This document shows, piece by piece, positions 11,284 to 22,668 of a DNA stretch of 64,000 bases. Below the pieces are notes generated by a model. That model saw only the letters and a program-made list of their open reading frames with translations. It was not told where the DNA came from and did no database searches. This stretch comes from Miscanthus floridulus. Its lineage: Eukaryota > Streptophyta > Magnoliopsida > Poales > Poaceae. The translations under genes were made by a program, and so were the position numbers. Where the stretch lies: positions 32,879,983-32,943,982 of the forward strand of contig NC_089598.1 of assembly GCF_019320115.1 (NCBI RefSeq). The letters run 5' to 3'. The number at the start of each line of letters is the position of its first letter. The first letter of the stretch is position 1.

Positions 11284-14200
11284 ATGGCTCAAGTTGTGTT
11301 CAACCATGTGGGGGGCAAACCACCGTTCTTTGATGGCACATGCTATGACTATTGGAAGAGAAAAATGAGGATGTATCTTAGTTCAATCAATGAACAAGTA
11401 TGGGAAGTGACCGAGAATGACTATGCTATCATTGATTCCAATGATCCAACCAACCAAGATAAGATCAACAAGCAATGCAATACAATGGCTCTCAACACCA
11501 TATACAATGCCATTGATTCCAAGGTGTTTGAGAAAATCAAGGATTGTGAAAGAGCAAATGAGGCGTGGAAGAGATTGGAGGAAACTTATGAGGGCACACC
11601 AGCGGTGAAGAGTGCCAAGTTGTACATCCTTAAGGACAAGTTGACAAGTTTCAAGATGAAGGATGATGAGAGCATTCCGGAGATGTTCCATCGGCTATAA
11701 GTAATTGTCAATGACTTGAAGGCTTTGGGAGAAAAGATCAAGGATGATGATGTCTCCCATCGATTCTTGATGTGCTTACCTCCAAGATTTGAGATGTTGA
11801 GATTGCTCATCATAAGAGGAGGATTGAAGGATATTACCCCTAACCAAGTACTAGGTGATGTCATGACACAAGAGACATACCAGGTGGAAAGGGAGGGGGA
11901 TAACAAGGATGACAAGAAGGAAGAAGAGGACAAGAAGAAGAAAAGCATAGCATTCAAGGCTAGCTCATCATCATCAAAGAACAAGGACAAGTCCAAGAAA
12001 GAATCAAGTGATGATGATGATCTTAGTAATTTTGATGATGAAGTTATGGCTCTCTTTGTGGGCAAGATAGGAAAATTTATGAAGAAGAAGGGCTATGGTG
12101 CAAGAAAGAGAAGAGATCACACCAAGAAGAAGTATATGAGAAGATGCTACAATTGCAAAAGCCCTGATCATGTAGTAGCAAATTATCCATACAATAGTGA
12201 CAATGATGAGGATGAGAAGAAGAAGCACAAGGAGGATAAGAAAGAAAAGAAGGAGAAGAAGGAGAAGAGAATGACCTTCCAAAAGAAGAAGAAGGGTGGA
12301 GGCTATTTGGTCACATGGGATAGTGATGGCTCTTCAGATAGTGATAGCTCTAGTGATGATGACAAGAAATCTATCAAGAGAGCACTAGCAAGCATCGCCA
12401 TCAACAACAAGCCCTCCATCTTCGACACTCCATCGACATGCCTCATAGCAAAACCTACCAAGGTAAAATATGATATGAGTGATGATGATGAATATGAAAG
12501 TGATGCTTGTAGGAGTGATGATGATGATGAGGAGTACTCCAAGGAGGAGCTCATGGACATGTGTGAGCAAATGCATACTTGCTTTGAGATGAAGAGAAAG
12601 GAGTGCAAGGAATTAAACAAGAAAGTCAAATTTCTTGAGCAATCTCTTGATGAGCTCAATGCCACTCACGAGAGGCTAATGGAAGCCCATGAGAAGCTTG
12701 GTAAAGCTCACTCTAAGCTTGAAAAGGCTCACTCCTCTCTCATGGAGCAAGTCAAGAAGGAGGAGGCCAAGAAGGAGCAAGTGATAGTAACATATGATGT
12801 GGGACTAACATGTGATCTTATTGATGAATCTTTTTATGAACCCATTATTGTTGCTCCTACTAACACTTCTTGTAGCAAAACTATTACCACTCCACCTATG
12901 AATGATACATCACTAATGGTGGAAAATGAAACCCTCAAGAAGGAGGTGAATGAGCTCACTCGTGTCTTAGGCAATGCCTATGGTGGAGATGCTCGCTTGC
13001 TAAAGTGCTTGGGTAGCCAAAGGTTTTCTCTCAACAAAGAGGGATTAGGCTATACCCCTAAGAAAGGCAAGGCAGACTTTGTCACTCCCAAAGCTAGCTT
13101 TGTGAAGGGCAATGGTCAGTTTTACAATAGATACAAGCAAGTTGGACATATAGAGCAAAGTTGCAAGACTAACAAGAACAAGCTACCTAATGTATCCTCA
13201 ATCAAATTTGATTCTTGTTACATGCTTTATAAGGGTGCTAATGGTGTGAAGGCTAAGTTCATTGGTACACCAATTGTGGGCCCAAAGAAGAAGGTCATTT
13301 GGGTACCAAAGTCCTTAGTGACTAACCTACAAGGACCAAGTAAGTTTGGGTACCTAAAAAGAATTGATCTTCTTTTGTAGGTGAATTATAAAGCCGGAGG
13401 AAGGCATTGGGTGCTTGATAGTGGGTGCACATAACACATGACCGGTAATTCAAAAATGTTCAATTCAATCAATGAAAGCAAGAGCAATGGGATTGATAGT
13501 ATCATATTTGGTGACAATGGCAAATACAAGGTCAAAGGGCTTGGTAAGATTGCAATATCCAATGATTTAAGCATTTCCAATGTGTTACTAGTAGAGAGCT
13601 TGAACTTCAACCTATTATCGGTAGCTCAATTGTGTGATCTTGGTTTCAAGTGCATATTTGGTGTGGATGATGTAGAGATCATAAGTGTAGATGGCTCTAA
13701 CTTGATATTCAAAGGATTTAGATATGAGAATCTATACTTAGTTGATTTCAATGCTAGAGAAGCTCAATTATCAACATGTTTGATCACTAAGTCTAGCATA
13801 GGTTGGTTATGGCATAGAAGGCTTGGTCATGTTGAAATGAAATAATTGAACAAGTTGATTAAGCATGACTTAGTTAGAGGCTTGAAAGATGTCACATTTG
13901 AAAAGGATAAGTTATGTAGTGCATGTCAAGCTGGAAAGCAAGTTGGTAATACACATCCTAAGAAGAGCATGATGAGCACATCCAAGGCATTTGAGTTGAT
14001 GCATATGGACTTGTTTGGACCAACCACATACACTAGTATTGGAGGAAATAAGTATGAATTTGTGATTGTAGATGATTTCACTAGATACACATGGGTATTC
14101 TTTCTTGGTGACAAGAGTGATGTGTTTGCAATATTCAAATCATTTGTCAAGGGCATTCACAATGAGTTTGAAAAAACCATCAAGAAAGTTAGAAGTGATA

Positions 14201-16223
14201 ATGGTAGTGAATTCAAAAATACTAGAATTGATGAGTTGTGTGATGAATTTAGAATTAGACATCAATTCTCGGCCAAGTACACTCCTCAATCAAATGGCTT
14301 AGTTGAAAGGAAGAATAGAACCTTGATTGATATGGCAAGATCAATGTTGAGTGAGTACAATGTGAGTTATTCATTTTGGGCCGAAGCAATCAATACGGCT
14401 TGCTACTATAGCAACCGACTCTATTGTCATCCCATGATGGAAAAGACACCTTATGAGCTATTGAATGGAAGAAAGCCCAACATAGCATACTTTCGGGTCT
14501 TTGGTTGTAAATGCTATATATTGAAGAAAGGCACTAGATTGAGCAAATTTGAAAAGAAATGTGATGAAGGCTTCTTGCTTGGCTACTCCACTACTAGCAA
14601 GGCTTATAGAGTTTGGAATTTGGCTAGTGGTATTCTTGAGGAGGTTCATGATGTGGAGTTTGATGAAACAAATGGTTCCTAAGAGGAGGATGATAATCTA
14701 GATGATGTAAGAGGCACTCAATTGGTCAATGCAATGAAGAACATGGACATTGGTGAGTTAAGGCCTAGAGAGGTGATTGATGTTGAAGATGACAAGAATC
14801 AAGTGCTCTCTAACTCAAATGTGCAAGCTAGTGGTTCTTATGATCAAATCTAAGCAAGCACTAGTAATGGCAATGTGCAAGATCAACAAATGGCTAGTTC
14901 ATCATCTCAACCAAGTGATCAATCGAATGCTAACAATCAAGTGCAAGGGCTTCAACCAACCAATGTTGCAAGAGATCATCCATTGGATACTATCATTGGT
15001 GATATTTCAAGAGGTGTGCAAACAAGATCAAGATTAGCTTCATTTTGTGAGCATTTCTCATCTGTGCCATCCATTGAACCTAAGAAGATATATGAAGCTT
15101 TGAAGGATGTTGATTGGATAAATGCTATGCATGAAGAGCTAAACAACTTCATAAGAAAAAGTATGGGATTTAGTTGAGAGGCCTAAGGATCATAATGTGA
15201 TTGGAACTAAGTGGATCTTTCGGAATAAGCAAGATCAAGATGGGATAGTAATAAGGAACAAAGCAAGATTAGTGGCTCAAGGCTACACTCAAGTTAAAGG
15301 TCTTGACTTTGGAGAAACATATGCCCCGGTTGCAAGATTGGAAGCAATTAGGATCTTGCTAGCTTATGCTTGTGCCCACAACATCAAGTTATACCAAATG
15401 GATGTGAAAAGTGCATTTCTAAATGGGTACATCAATGAGCTTGTGTATGTTGAGCAACCTCCTGATTTTGAAGATGAGAAGAAACCCAACCATGTCTACA
15501 AGTTGAGAAAGGCTTTGTATAGATTGAAGCAAGCACCTAGAGCGTGATATGAGAGATTAAGAGATTTTCTACTCTCTAAGGAATTCAAGATGGGAAAGAT
15601 TGACACCACTCTCTTCACCAAGAAGCTTGGGAATGACTTGTTTGTAATGTAAATCTATGTTGATAATATCATCTTTGGATCAATAAATTAAGAATTTTGT
15701 GAGGAGTTTGGCAAGATGATGGCAAGTGAGTTTGAGATGTCTATAATTGGAGAACTTAGTTACTTCCTTAGTCTTCAAATCAAGCAAATGAAGAATGACA
15801 CATTTGTGAGTCAAGGCAAGTATATCAAGGACATGCTCAAGAAGTTTGAAATGGATGAGAGTAAAGCTATTAGTACACCAATGGGGACAAGTGGAAGCTT
15901 GGATAGTGATGCTAGTGGCAACATGGTGGATCAAAAAATATATCGGTCTATGATTAGAAGCCTACTCTATGTGATCACATCAAGACCGGATGTGATGTTT
16001 AGTGTATGCATGTGTGCTAGATTTTAAGCCTCACCAAGAGAAAGTCATTTGAAGGCAACTAAGAGAATATTGAGATACTTGAAGCATACACAACATGTTG
16101 GATTATGGTATCCCAAAGAAGCAAGATTTGAGTTGATTGGATATTCGGATTCCGATTATATGGGATGCAAAGTTGAGAGAAAGGGCACATCGGGCATATG
16201 CCAACTATTGGGAAGACCACTTG
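11284..16223 (+). pseudogene. gag-protease-integrase-RT-RNase H (5' part) of element A, decayed
   Basis: One copia polyprotein in a single original frame (frame of 11284) up to about 15150, then frameshifted. Gag starts MAQVVFNHVGG. A zinc knuckle begins CYNCKSPDH but its last Cys is Tyr. A coiled coil lies around 12540-12780. The protease has VLDSGCT. The integrase HHCC zinc region lies around 13805-13930, followed by the D,D,E core (MDLFGP, SDNGSEF). RT has GTKWIFRNK and DVKSAFLNG. The catalytic YVDD box reads YVDN at about 15657-15668. In-frame stops occur at 11698, 13378, 13432, 13843, 14680, 14851, 15546, 15649, 15688 and 16024. Most are TAA at expected Gln codons, plus a frameshift near 15160. 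The copy is not functional. Confidence 0.92.
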
Positions 16224-17026
16224 TGATGAGGACATCGCCACGCTGGACACACCGACGCCATGGTCTTCCCTAAGTTCCAATTCGTTCCCAACTCAGCCGC
16301 CACGTCGCCCTCGGATTCAGCAGACACGTCGTCACTGTTTCGGTCATAACTTCCTCATACGACATCAAAACGGGCCGTTCTTGGATGCGTTGGAAAGGGG
16401 ACGACGACGCCGTCATTTTGGATCTGGTCCTAGCTCCAGAAGGTCCGTGGATCATTCTGTGTGACCACGGCAAGGTGCTGCGTCACCTATTCGGGCCAAC
16501 TTGGCCATGTATCGTGTCGGGCCTTAAGCCCAAGTTGTGGGCGCCCAACCCCTGGCCGTCCCCAACCCTAGGTCGAGTCTTAGACTATAAACACAGCCGC
16601 CGCCGCTGCTACACAATTGGGTTTTGTTTAGAGTTTAGTTTTCCATCGAGAAACTGAATCGTTCATTGTAACTGTGGTGACAAATCCTTTTACAGTGATC
16701 CAGGGCCCCCATTCTTGATCTCCTTCACTGTGTCGATTAGTCCTTTGGAACCGAGTTCTTGAATCCTTTATTGATATTCGCGTCATTCATATTTGCAATT
16801 TCAGATTGCGTGTTTTACCTTCTTGCTTGTGCTCTTCAATTCGCTTGCAGGAAAAGCCTTCTTGGTGAGGTCAATCAAGTTATGCTTGGTTGATAACCAA
16901 TGGAGCAGTGGTGTAATGGTTGCAGGGTTCAAATCGTGTCTGATTTGAAGCCGGATCGCCAACGTCGAGATCTCCACAAATCGAACTTACCGACTACCTC
17001 TCAGAAGATCGGGCCTGTACTCATCA
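16224..17026 (+). repeat. 5' LTR (803 bp) of the nested element
   Basis: TGATGAGG...CTGTACTCATCA. In the first ~290 bp it differs from the 3' LTR at nine positions, all transitions. Its last 130 bp contain GAGCAGTGGTGTAATGGTTGC and GGGTTCAAATC, resembling tRNA A- and B-box stretches. Confidence 0.93.
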
Positions 17027-17028
17027 AT

Positions 17029-17040
17029 TGGTATCAGATA
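17029..17040 (+). other. Primer binding site of the nested element
   Basis: TGGTATCAGATA, two bases after the LTR end, complementary to the 3' end of tRNA-Met as in many plant LTR elements. Confidence 0.85.
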
Positions 17041-18316
17041 TTTCAGGTTTACCGCGAGGTATAATCTCGTTTGCCTTAGATTCATATTTGTTCATTACCT
17101 AGAGTCCACAAAAAGCCCAAAAATATTTCAATTTCCGCTGTCCTATCGCCCTTTGTGCCTTTGCAATTTCGTTTCAGATTCGTGTTGTTGAGTTTGTGTT
17201 CGTGGTCGAGTCTTGTTGCTGGTTTAGGATTGTGTTCGTGGTCGTAGTTCAATCGCCCGTTGCTGTGATTTTGTTTTCCGCCGCTATCCCATCCACCGTT
17301 CCCAAACAACAAGTTGAAGCCACCACATTACTCGACTTGCCCCGCTAGCCGCCTTATGTAACTTCTCGTCGCCGCGCAAACCCTAGATAGGTTGCCAGTC
17401 GCTCTTATTTTGCCTACATCGCAGCCCTCCTTACATCATCAGGCGAATACCTACTGCTGTGATCGGTGTTAGAGTTTAGGGACGCTTTGCCCTAACTGCC
17501 GCCGCCGTGTTGTGCCTCTCAGAAAACATACCTTGAGATACCTTCGGTAAAATAGGCATAACTTTTCGCTCGTTTATCAGAAAAATCTGAAATTTTTTCA
17601 GCAGCTTCTTGACACCATTTGGACCCGACCCAAACTTGGCTTCATCCTATTTGGTTTCATCAGAATTGCTAAAAAATTTGGGAAAATATAGAAAAAAATT
17701 GTCAAAGTTTTTGCACGCTTTTCAGAGAACGTGCTGAATTTCTGTAGACCACATCCCACCTCAGTTGTAGGTGCCAATTTTTGTGGTTGCATCTTTTGTG
17801 ATCCTTGTTCAGAGAAAAGTATAAAAAATAGTGAAAAGAAGTTTGTTTCCTACTAGTGCCTTTTGGAAAAATCTGGGAAAAATTCAGGAAAAAGGAGAAA
17901 TCCGGGCTATTTGCTTGTTCTGTGTGTTCTTTCGATCGTCCTTTGTTTTCACCTTGTTGCGCTACGTCTCGACACGTCTTAGCCAGCACCTGTGATTTGT
18001 ACTTTGGATCCGGATTGAACAATCGTTACTCTGCACTCGTTAATTGCTAATCCTTGCTGTCATATTGTGTGCCTACCCATAGCTCCACATATTCTTCTAT
18101 CAGCACAGGTTCATCTTGCAACTGTTACCCATGCTCAACAACAGATTGCTTCGCCACTTTGGTTTTGCTCCTGTTTGGCGTTGGTAAGAATACAGGCAAG
18201 ACGGTGGTAAGCCGCTTGTGATTTTGCATTCCACTTTCACCACCATCACCACCACTTATTTTCTTTTAGTTGATAGGGATAATACTTTGGTGTTGTTTTT
18301 TTTCTATCTTCTAACC
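17041..18316 (+). other. Untranslated leader of the nested element
   Basis: About 1.3 kb without a long ORF between PBS and the gag ATG. It has T-rich stretches and possible splice sites, but none could be assigned. It presumably holds the packaging signal. Confidence 0.6.
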
Positions 18317-20185
18317 ATGGCAGGAACTCCGACGGACTTCAATGAGTGCGTGTCCAAGGGCGAGCTTGCAACGTTCATGACTGAACAACGCAATCTTATG
18401 ACCGAGCTGACGCGCAACGTGAACAATCTGGTCACCCGCATTGAACAGCTTGAGCAACGCCCTCCACCTTATCGTGCTGATGATGAAGATGCGGATGCTT
18501 TTGGTGATGAAGATGCGTATGCTGATGGTGGTACTCGTCGCCGCCTCAACTTCAATCATCGCGGTATGACAGGTAATAATCATGGTAATAATGATCCTTT
18601 TGCTAAAATTAAATTTAATCTACCTCCTTTTGCTGGTAATGTTGATCCAGAGGCATATTTAGATTGGGAGCTTGCTATTCAACAAAAATTTGATTCTCAT
18701 AATGTTCCTGCTGAGCATAGAGTTAGACTTGCTACTAGTGAGTTTACTAATTTTGCTTTGTTCTGGTGGAGTGATCTTTGCAATGCCAATAATGCTACTG
18801 CTGTGCCTCAAACTTGGAATGTTTTAAAGCAACATATGAAATCTCGTTTTGTTCCTCCTTATTACCAACGTGATTTACGTTTGAAACTATAAATTTTAAA
18901 ACAAGGTGATAAAGGAGTAGAAGCATACTATCAAGAATTGCTTATTGGTTTAGCACGTTGTGGTATAAATGAAGATGATCATGATGCTAGTGCTAGATTT
19001 TTTGATGGTTTAAACCATGATATACAGAACATACTTGATTACAAAGAATGGCGCAATTTTTCCCAATTGTATCATCTTGCTATTAAGGCCGAACGAGAAG
19101 TACAGGGACGCAAACAACACCAGCCTTTTAGGTCTAACAATGGGAGGAATTTTCAGCAGCGTTTCGAGCCAGAGATGCCCAAGCTTCCTATTGCACCACA
19201 ACCATCTACACCTCCATTTTCTTCCGGGGTAAGTAAATTGTCTAATGTGCAGTTTCCACAGCTGAAGAAAGGTGGCACTCCGGGTGCTTCTACTAGCTCC
19301 TACTCGTCCAGCTCTAAAATCATTTACCACTGATGCAAAGGCATGGGACATGTCATGAAGGAATGCCCCAGTCGTCGCGCTTTCACTGCTACCGAGGATG
19401 GATATGTAAGTGCTAGTGATGTTGAAGATGATTTAGCCCTTGCTGCTAACATTGATGCAGATCCCACCGAGGGCGATCAAGACAAGGAGGCCATCACCAT
19501 TAACTCCGTGGCTGCTGCCGCGGACTACCCTAGCCTTCTTGTGCAGCGTGTGTTGAGTACACGTGTGGGTCATGAAGAAGAGATGAAGATCCAATGCTAC
19601 AATTTGTTCTACATGTATTTCATTGTGCAGGGTTGTCGTGTTCTCACTATCATTGATAGCGGGAGTTGCAACAACTTGGTGAGTTCAGATTTGGTTGACA
19701 AGCTTGGCTTGACCACACGACAACATTCGTATCCATATAAACTTCAATGGTTCAATAATAGTGGTAAGACTAAGGTAACTAAATCAGCACGCATTAGCTT
19801 TTTCATAGGCTCTTATCATGATACTGCTGATTTTGATGTTGTCCCTATGCAAGCTTGTTCCATTTTGTTAGGTCGCCCATGGGAATTTGATAATGATGCT
19901 TTACACCATGGTAGAACTAATACATACACTATCATACATAAGGACAAGAAAATTACATTGCTGCCTTTGTCTCCTACGGATATTATTAAACATGCTAATG
20001 AGATAAAAAATAAACCTCCAACAGACATTGCTAAAAATAATGGGATTAAGTTAAAAGGAGGTGCTTTTCTTGCTACAACTCCTGCTACTGCTGAGTTATG
20101 TAATAATCCTAATGCACCATGTTATACTATGTTTTGTCAACCTTTTATGTCTGGTGCATTGCCTGCTGTCACTAACCTTTTGTAG
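18317..20185 (+). pseudogene. gag-protease polyprotein of the nested element
   Basis: Starts at ATG 18317 (MAGTPTDFNECVSKGELATF). The gag core shows FNLPPFAGNVDPEAYLDWE and the retrotransposon-gag signature FWWSDL. A zinc-knuckle remnant CKGMGHVMKEC follows, with its first half lost. The retropepsin-like centre is IIDSGSCNNLV (about 19651-19683), with LLGRPWEFD downstream. Stops at 18890-18892 (TAA) and 19331-19333 (TGA) interrupt an otherwise single frame. The frame ends at TAG 20183-20185, and no pol follows. A repeated motif (GTCGAGGACGA...CAATTC) lies between the stop and the purine tract. Confidence 0.88.
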
Positions 20186-20298
20186 GAGTTCACTGATGAT
20201 GGGATGGAGTCGAGGACGATTTCAATTCTACAAGGAGGGGATGATGAGGACATCGCCAAGATAGAGTCGAGGACGACTCCAATTCGAGAAGGGGAGGA

Positions 20299-21101
20299 TG
20301 ATGAGGACATCGCCACGCTGGACACACCGACGCCATGGTCTTCCCCAAGTTCCAATTCGTTCCCAACTCAGCTGCCACGTCGCTCTCGGATTCAGCAGAC
20401 ATGTCGTCACTGTTTCGGTCATAACTTCCTCATACGACATCAAAACGGGCCGTTCTTGGATGCGTTGGAAAGGGGACGACGACGCCGTCGTTTTGGATCT
20501 GGTCCCAGCTCTAGAAGGTCCATGGATCATTCTGTGTGACCACGGCAAGGTGCTGCGTCACCTATTTGGGCCAACTTGGCCATGTATCGTGTCGGGCCTT
20601 AAGCCCAAGTTGTGGGCGCCCAACCCCTGGCCGTCCCCAACCCTAGGTCAAGTCTTAGACTATAAACACAGCCGTCGCCGCTGCTACATAATTGGGTTTT
20701 GTTTAGAGTTTAGTTTTCCATCGAGGAACTGAATCGTTCATTGTAACTGTGGTGACAAATCCTTTTACAGTGATCCAGAGCCCCCGTTCTTGATCTCCTC
20801 CACTGTGTCGATTAGTCCTTTGGAACCGAGTTCTTGAATCCTTTATTGATATTCGTGTCATTCATATTTGCAATTTCAGATTGCGTGTTTTACCTTCTTG
20901 CTTGTGCTCTTCGATTCGCTTACAGGAAAAGCCTTCTTGGCGAGGTCAATCAAGTTGTGCTTGGTTGATAACCAACGGAGCAGTGGTGTAACGGTTGCAG
21001 GGTTCGAATCGTGTCTGATTTGAAGCCGGATCGCCAACGTCGAGATCTCCACAAATCGAACTTACCGGCTACCTCTCGGAAGATCGGGCCTGTACTCATC
21101 A
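20299..21101 (+). repeat. 3' LTR (803 bp) of the nested element
   Basis: Begins TGATGAGGACATCGCC right after a purine tract (GAGAAGGGGAGGA) and ends TACTCATCA. The length is identical to that of the 5' LTR. Confidence 0.93.
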
Positions 21102-21106
21102 ACTTA

Positions 21107-21492
21107 TGTCTTAGTCATCAAAGAAGCAAAATAGTGTAGCACTTTCAACCGCCGAAGCGGAGTACATTTCGGCCGGTAGTTGTTGTGCTCAATTACTTTG
21201 GATGAAGGCTACTTTGAGTGATTTTGGAATCAAGTTCAAGCAAGTGCCATTGCTATATGACAATGAAAGTGCCGTAAAGCTCACCAATAATCCGATTCAA
21301 CACTTAAGAATAAAGCATATAGATATCCGCCATCACTTCATAAGAGATCACCAACAAAAAGGGGATATTTGCATAGAGAGTGTGGGCACCGAAGATCAAC
21401 TTGTCGACATATTCACCAAGCCACTTGATGAGAAGAGGTTTTGCAAGCTAAGGAATGAATTGAACATACTTGACTTCTCCAATATGTGTTGA
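21107..21492 (+). pseudogene. RNase H C-terminal part of element A, resumed after the nested insertion
   Basis: Continues the copia RNase H frame broken at 16223. It contains SSKKQNSVALSTAEAEY, YDNESAVKLTNNPIQH, KHIDIRHHFIRDH and DIFTKPLDEKRF, and ends at TGA near 21490. A TAG lies near the join. The ADIFTKPL block is the usual C-terminal mark of copia RNase H. Confidence 0.9.
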
Positions 21493-22668
21493 TGCACCCC
21501 CACTATATGACATGCCTCTCCTTCAAGTAATCCAAGGTAAAAGTTGATTGGCATGGCATACATCCTTGCTAAGGACATGATTAGTGTATCTAGATATATT
21601 TCATATTTGAATAGGCTCATTCATGAAAATCAAATAAATTTGATGCTTGTATGGTACCACTATTGCTTGTATGTTTGAAATGATCTAGTGGTAGCATATG
21701 ACATGTTTGTGGGCTTGTAAACCTAGTGTTTGATTTAGAAAATGAGCTATAAGTGTTTAACTCAACATGGTACAAGATAACCCTTATTTGGAGGTGTAAA
21801 GAAGCTTGTCCTTGGATCAAACCGAGTTAAATATCTTTTGCAAGTAATCTAGATTGAACTAAATTGGGAAAATGATCCTCATTTCACATGGTTTCACCCC
21901 AACATATCTATAATTTGAGGTCACCTTTTGTGCAAATTATTGACATTAATAATCCTACCCTATCTATACCTTAAGCCTTTGTGGTCATTAATGACAAAGG
22001 GGGAGAAATAGTGTACAAAGATAGTGAAAAGACAATAAAGAAAGAAACAAGGGGAGAGATAATATATGATAAAGGAAGGGGATCAATTAAAATTTTGAGC
22101 ATACAAATAGGGGGAGCAAGCTCATGAACTTGTATGGTAAATTTGAATGTGCATTACATATGTTTGCTTGCATGTCATAATTTTTAATTTCAAATATCCA
22201 TGCTTGTGTGGTGTATGCTAGTTGTAGGTTTGAATGTTGAAATGAAAAACTAGCATGCATAGGCTAAGTAACTAGACTTATGTTCATTCTATGGAAACTA
22301 GACCCTTGCATGTAATGTTGATCTCATGGGGTATTCTAGTTCTTATATATGTCTAGTTACTAATGGTGCTAAGGATGGTATATTGGTGCACTCCGATTGG
22401 TATCATGCTTAAAAGGTCCATCTCTTATACCTTAGTATCATTTGGTAGAAATTGACTTCTATATTTCCTATCTAAGCATATGTGCAAGCTACAATCTAAA
22501 CTCTTAGCACATATGTAGGATGAGCAATTACTACCATTTGGAGTTCATAAAACTTGTCCATATCCTTTACACATGGTAAATATGTTTGGGCAAGCAACAT
22601 GGATTCAAATGTACTTTAATTTATATCTTTGTATAAGGGTTGTCATCAATTACCAAAAAGAGGGAGAT
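21493..22668 (+). other. Non-coding 3' internal tail of element A
   Basis: About 1.2 kb without an ORF, holding several polypurine tracts (for example CAAAGGGGGAGAAATAG near 21994, ATAGGGGGAGCAAG near 22111, and AAGAGGGAGA just before the 3' LTR). A diverged copy lies at 59243-60062. Confidence 0.8.

Larger units (their letters stand above)
16224..21101 (+). mobile_element. Non-autonomous gag-protease LTR retrotransposon nested in element A
   Basis: A 4878-bp insertion in the RNase H region, flanked by ACTTG (16219-16223) and ACTTA (21102-21106). Its ends are inverted TGATGAG / CTCATCA. It has two LTRs of exactly 803 bp, a tRNA-Met PBS, a ~1.3-kb leader, one gag-protease frame, and an immediate purine tract and 3' LTR. 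There is no reverse transcriptase, RNase H or integrase, and no room for them. It must have been mobilised in trans. The gag and protease style fits Ty3/gypsy. Confidence 0.9.

Noticed and set aside
11586..12665. Ser/Leu-rich minus-strand frames across element A gag
   Set aside because: They are antisense to the Lys/Asp/Glu-rich gag and have no independent signals.
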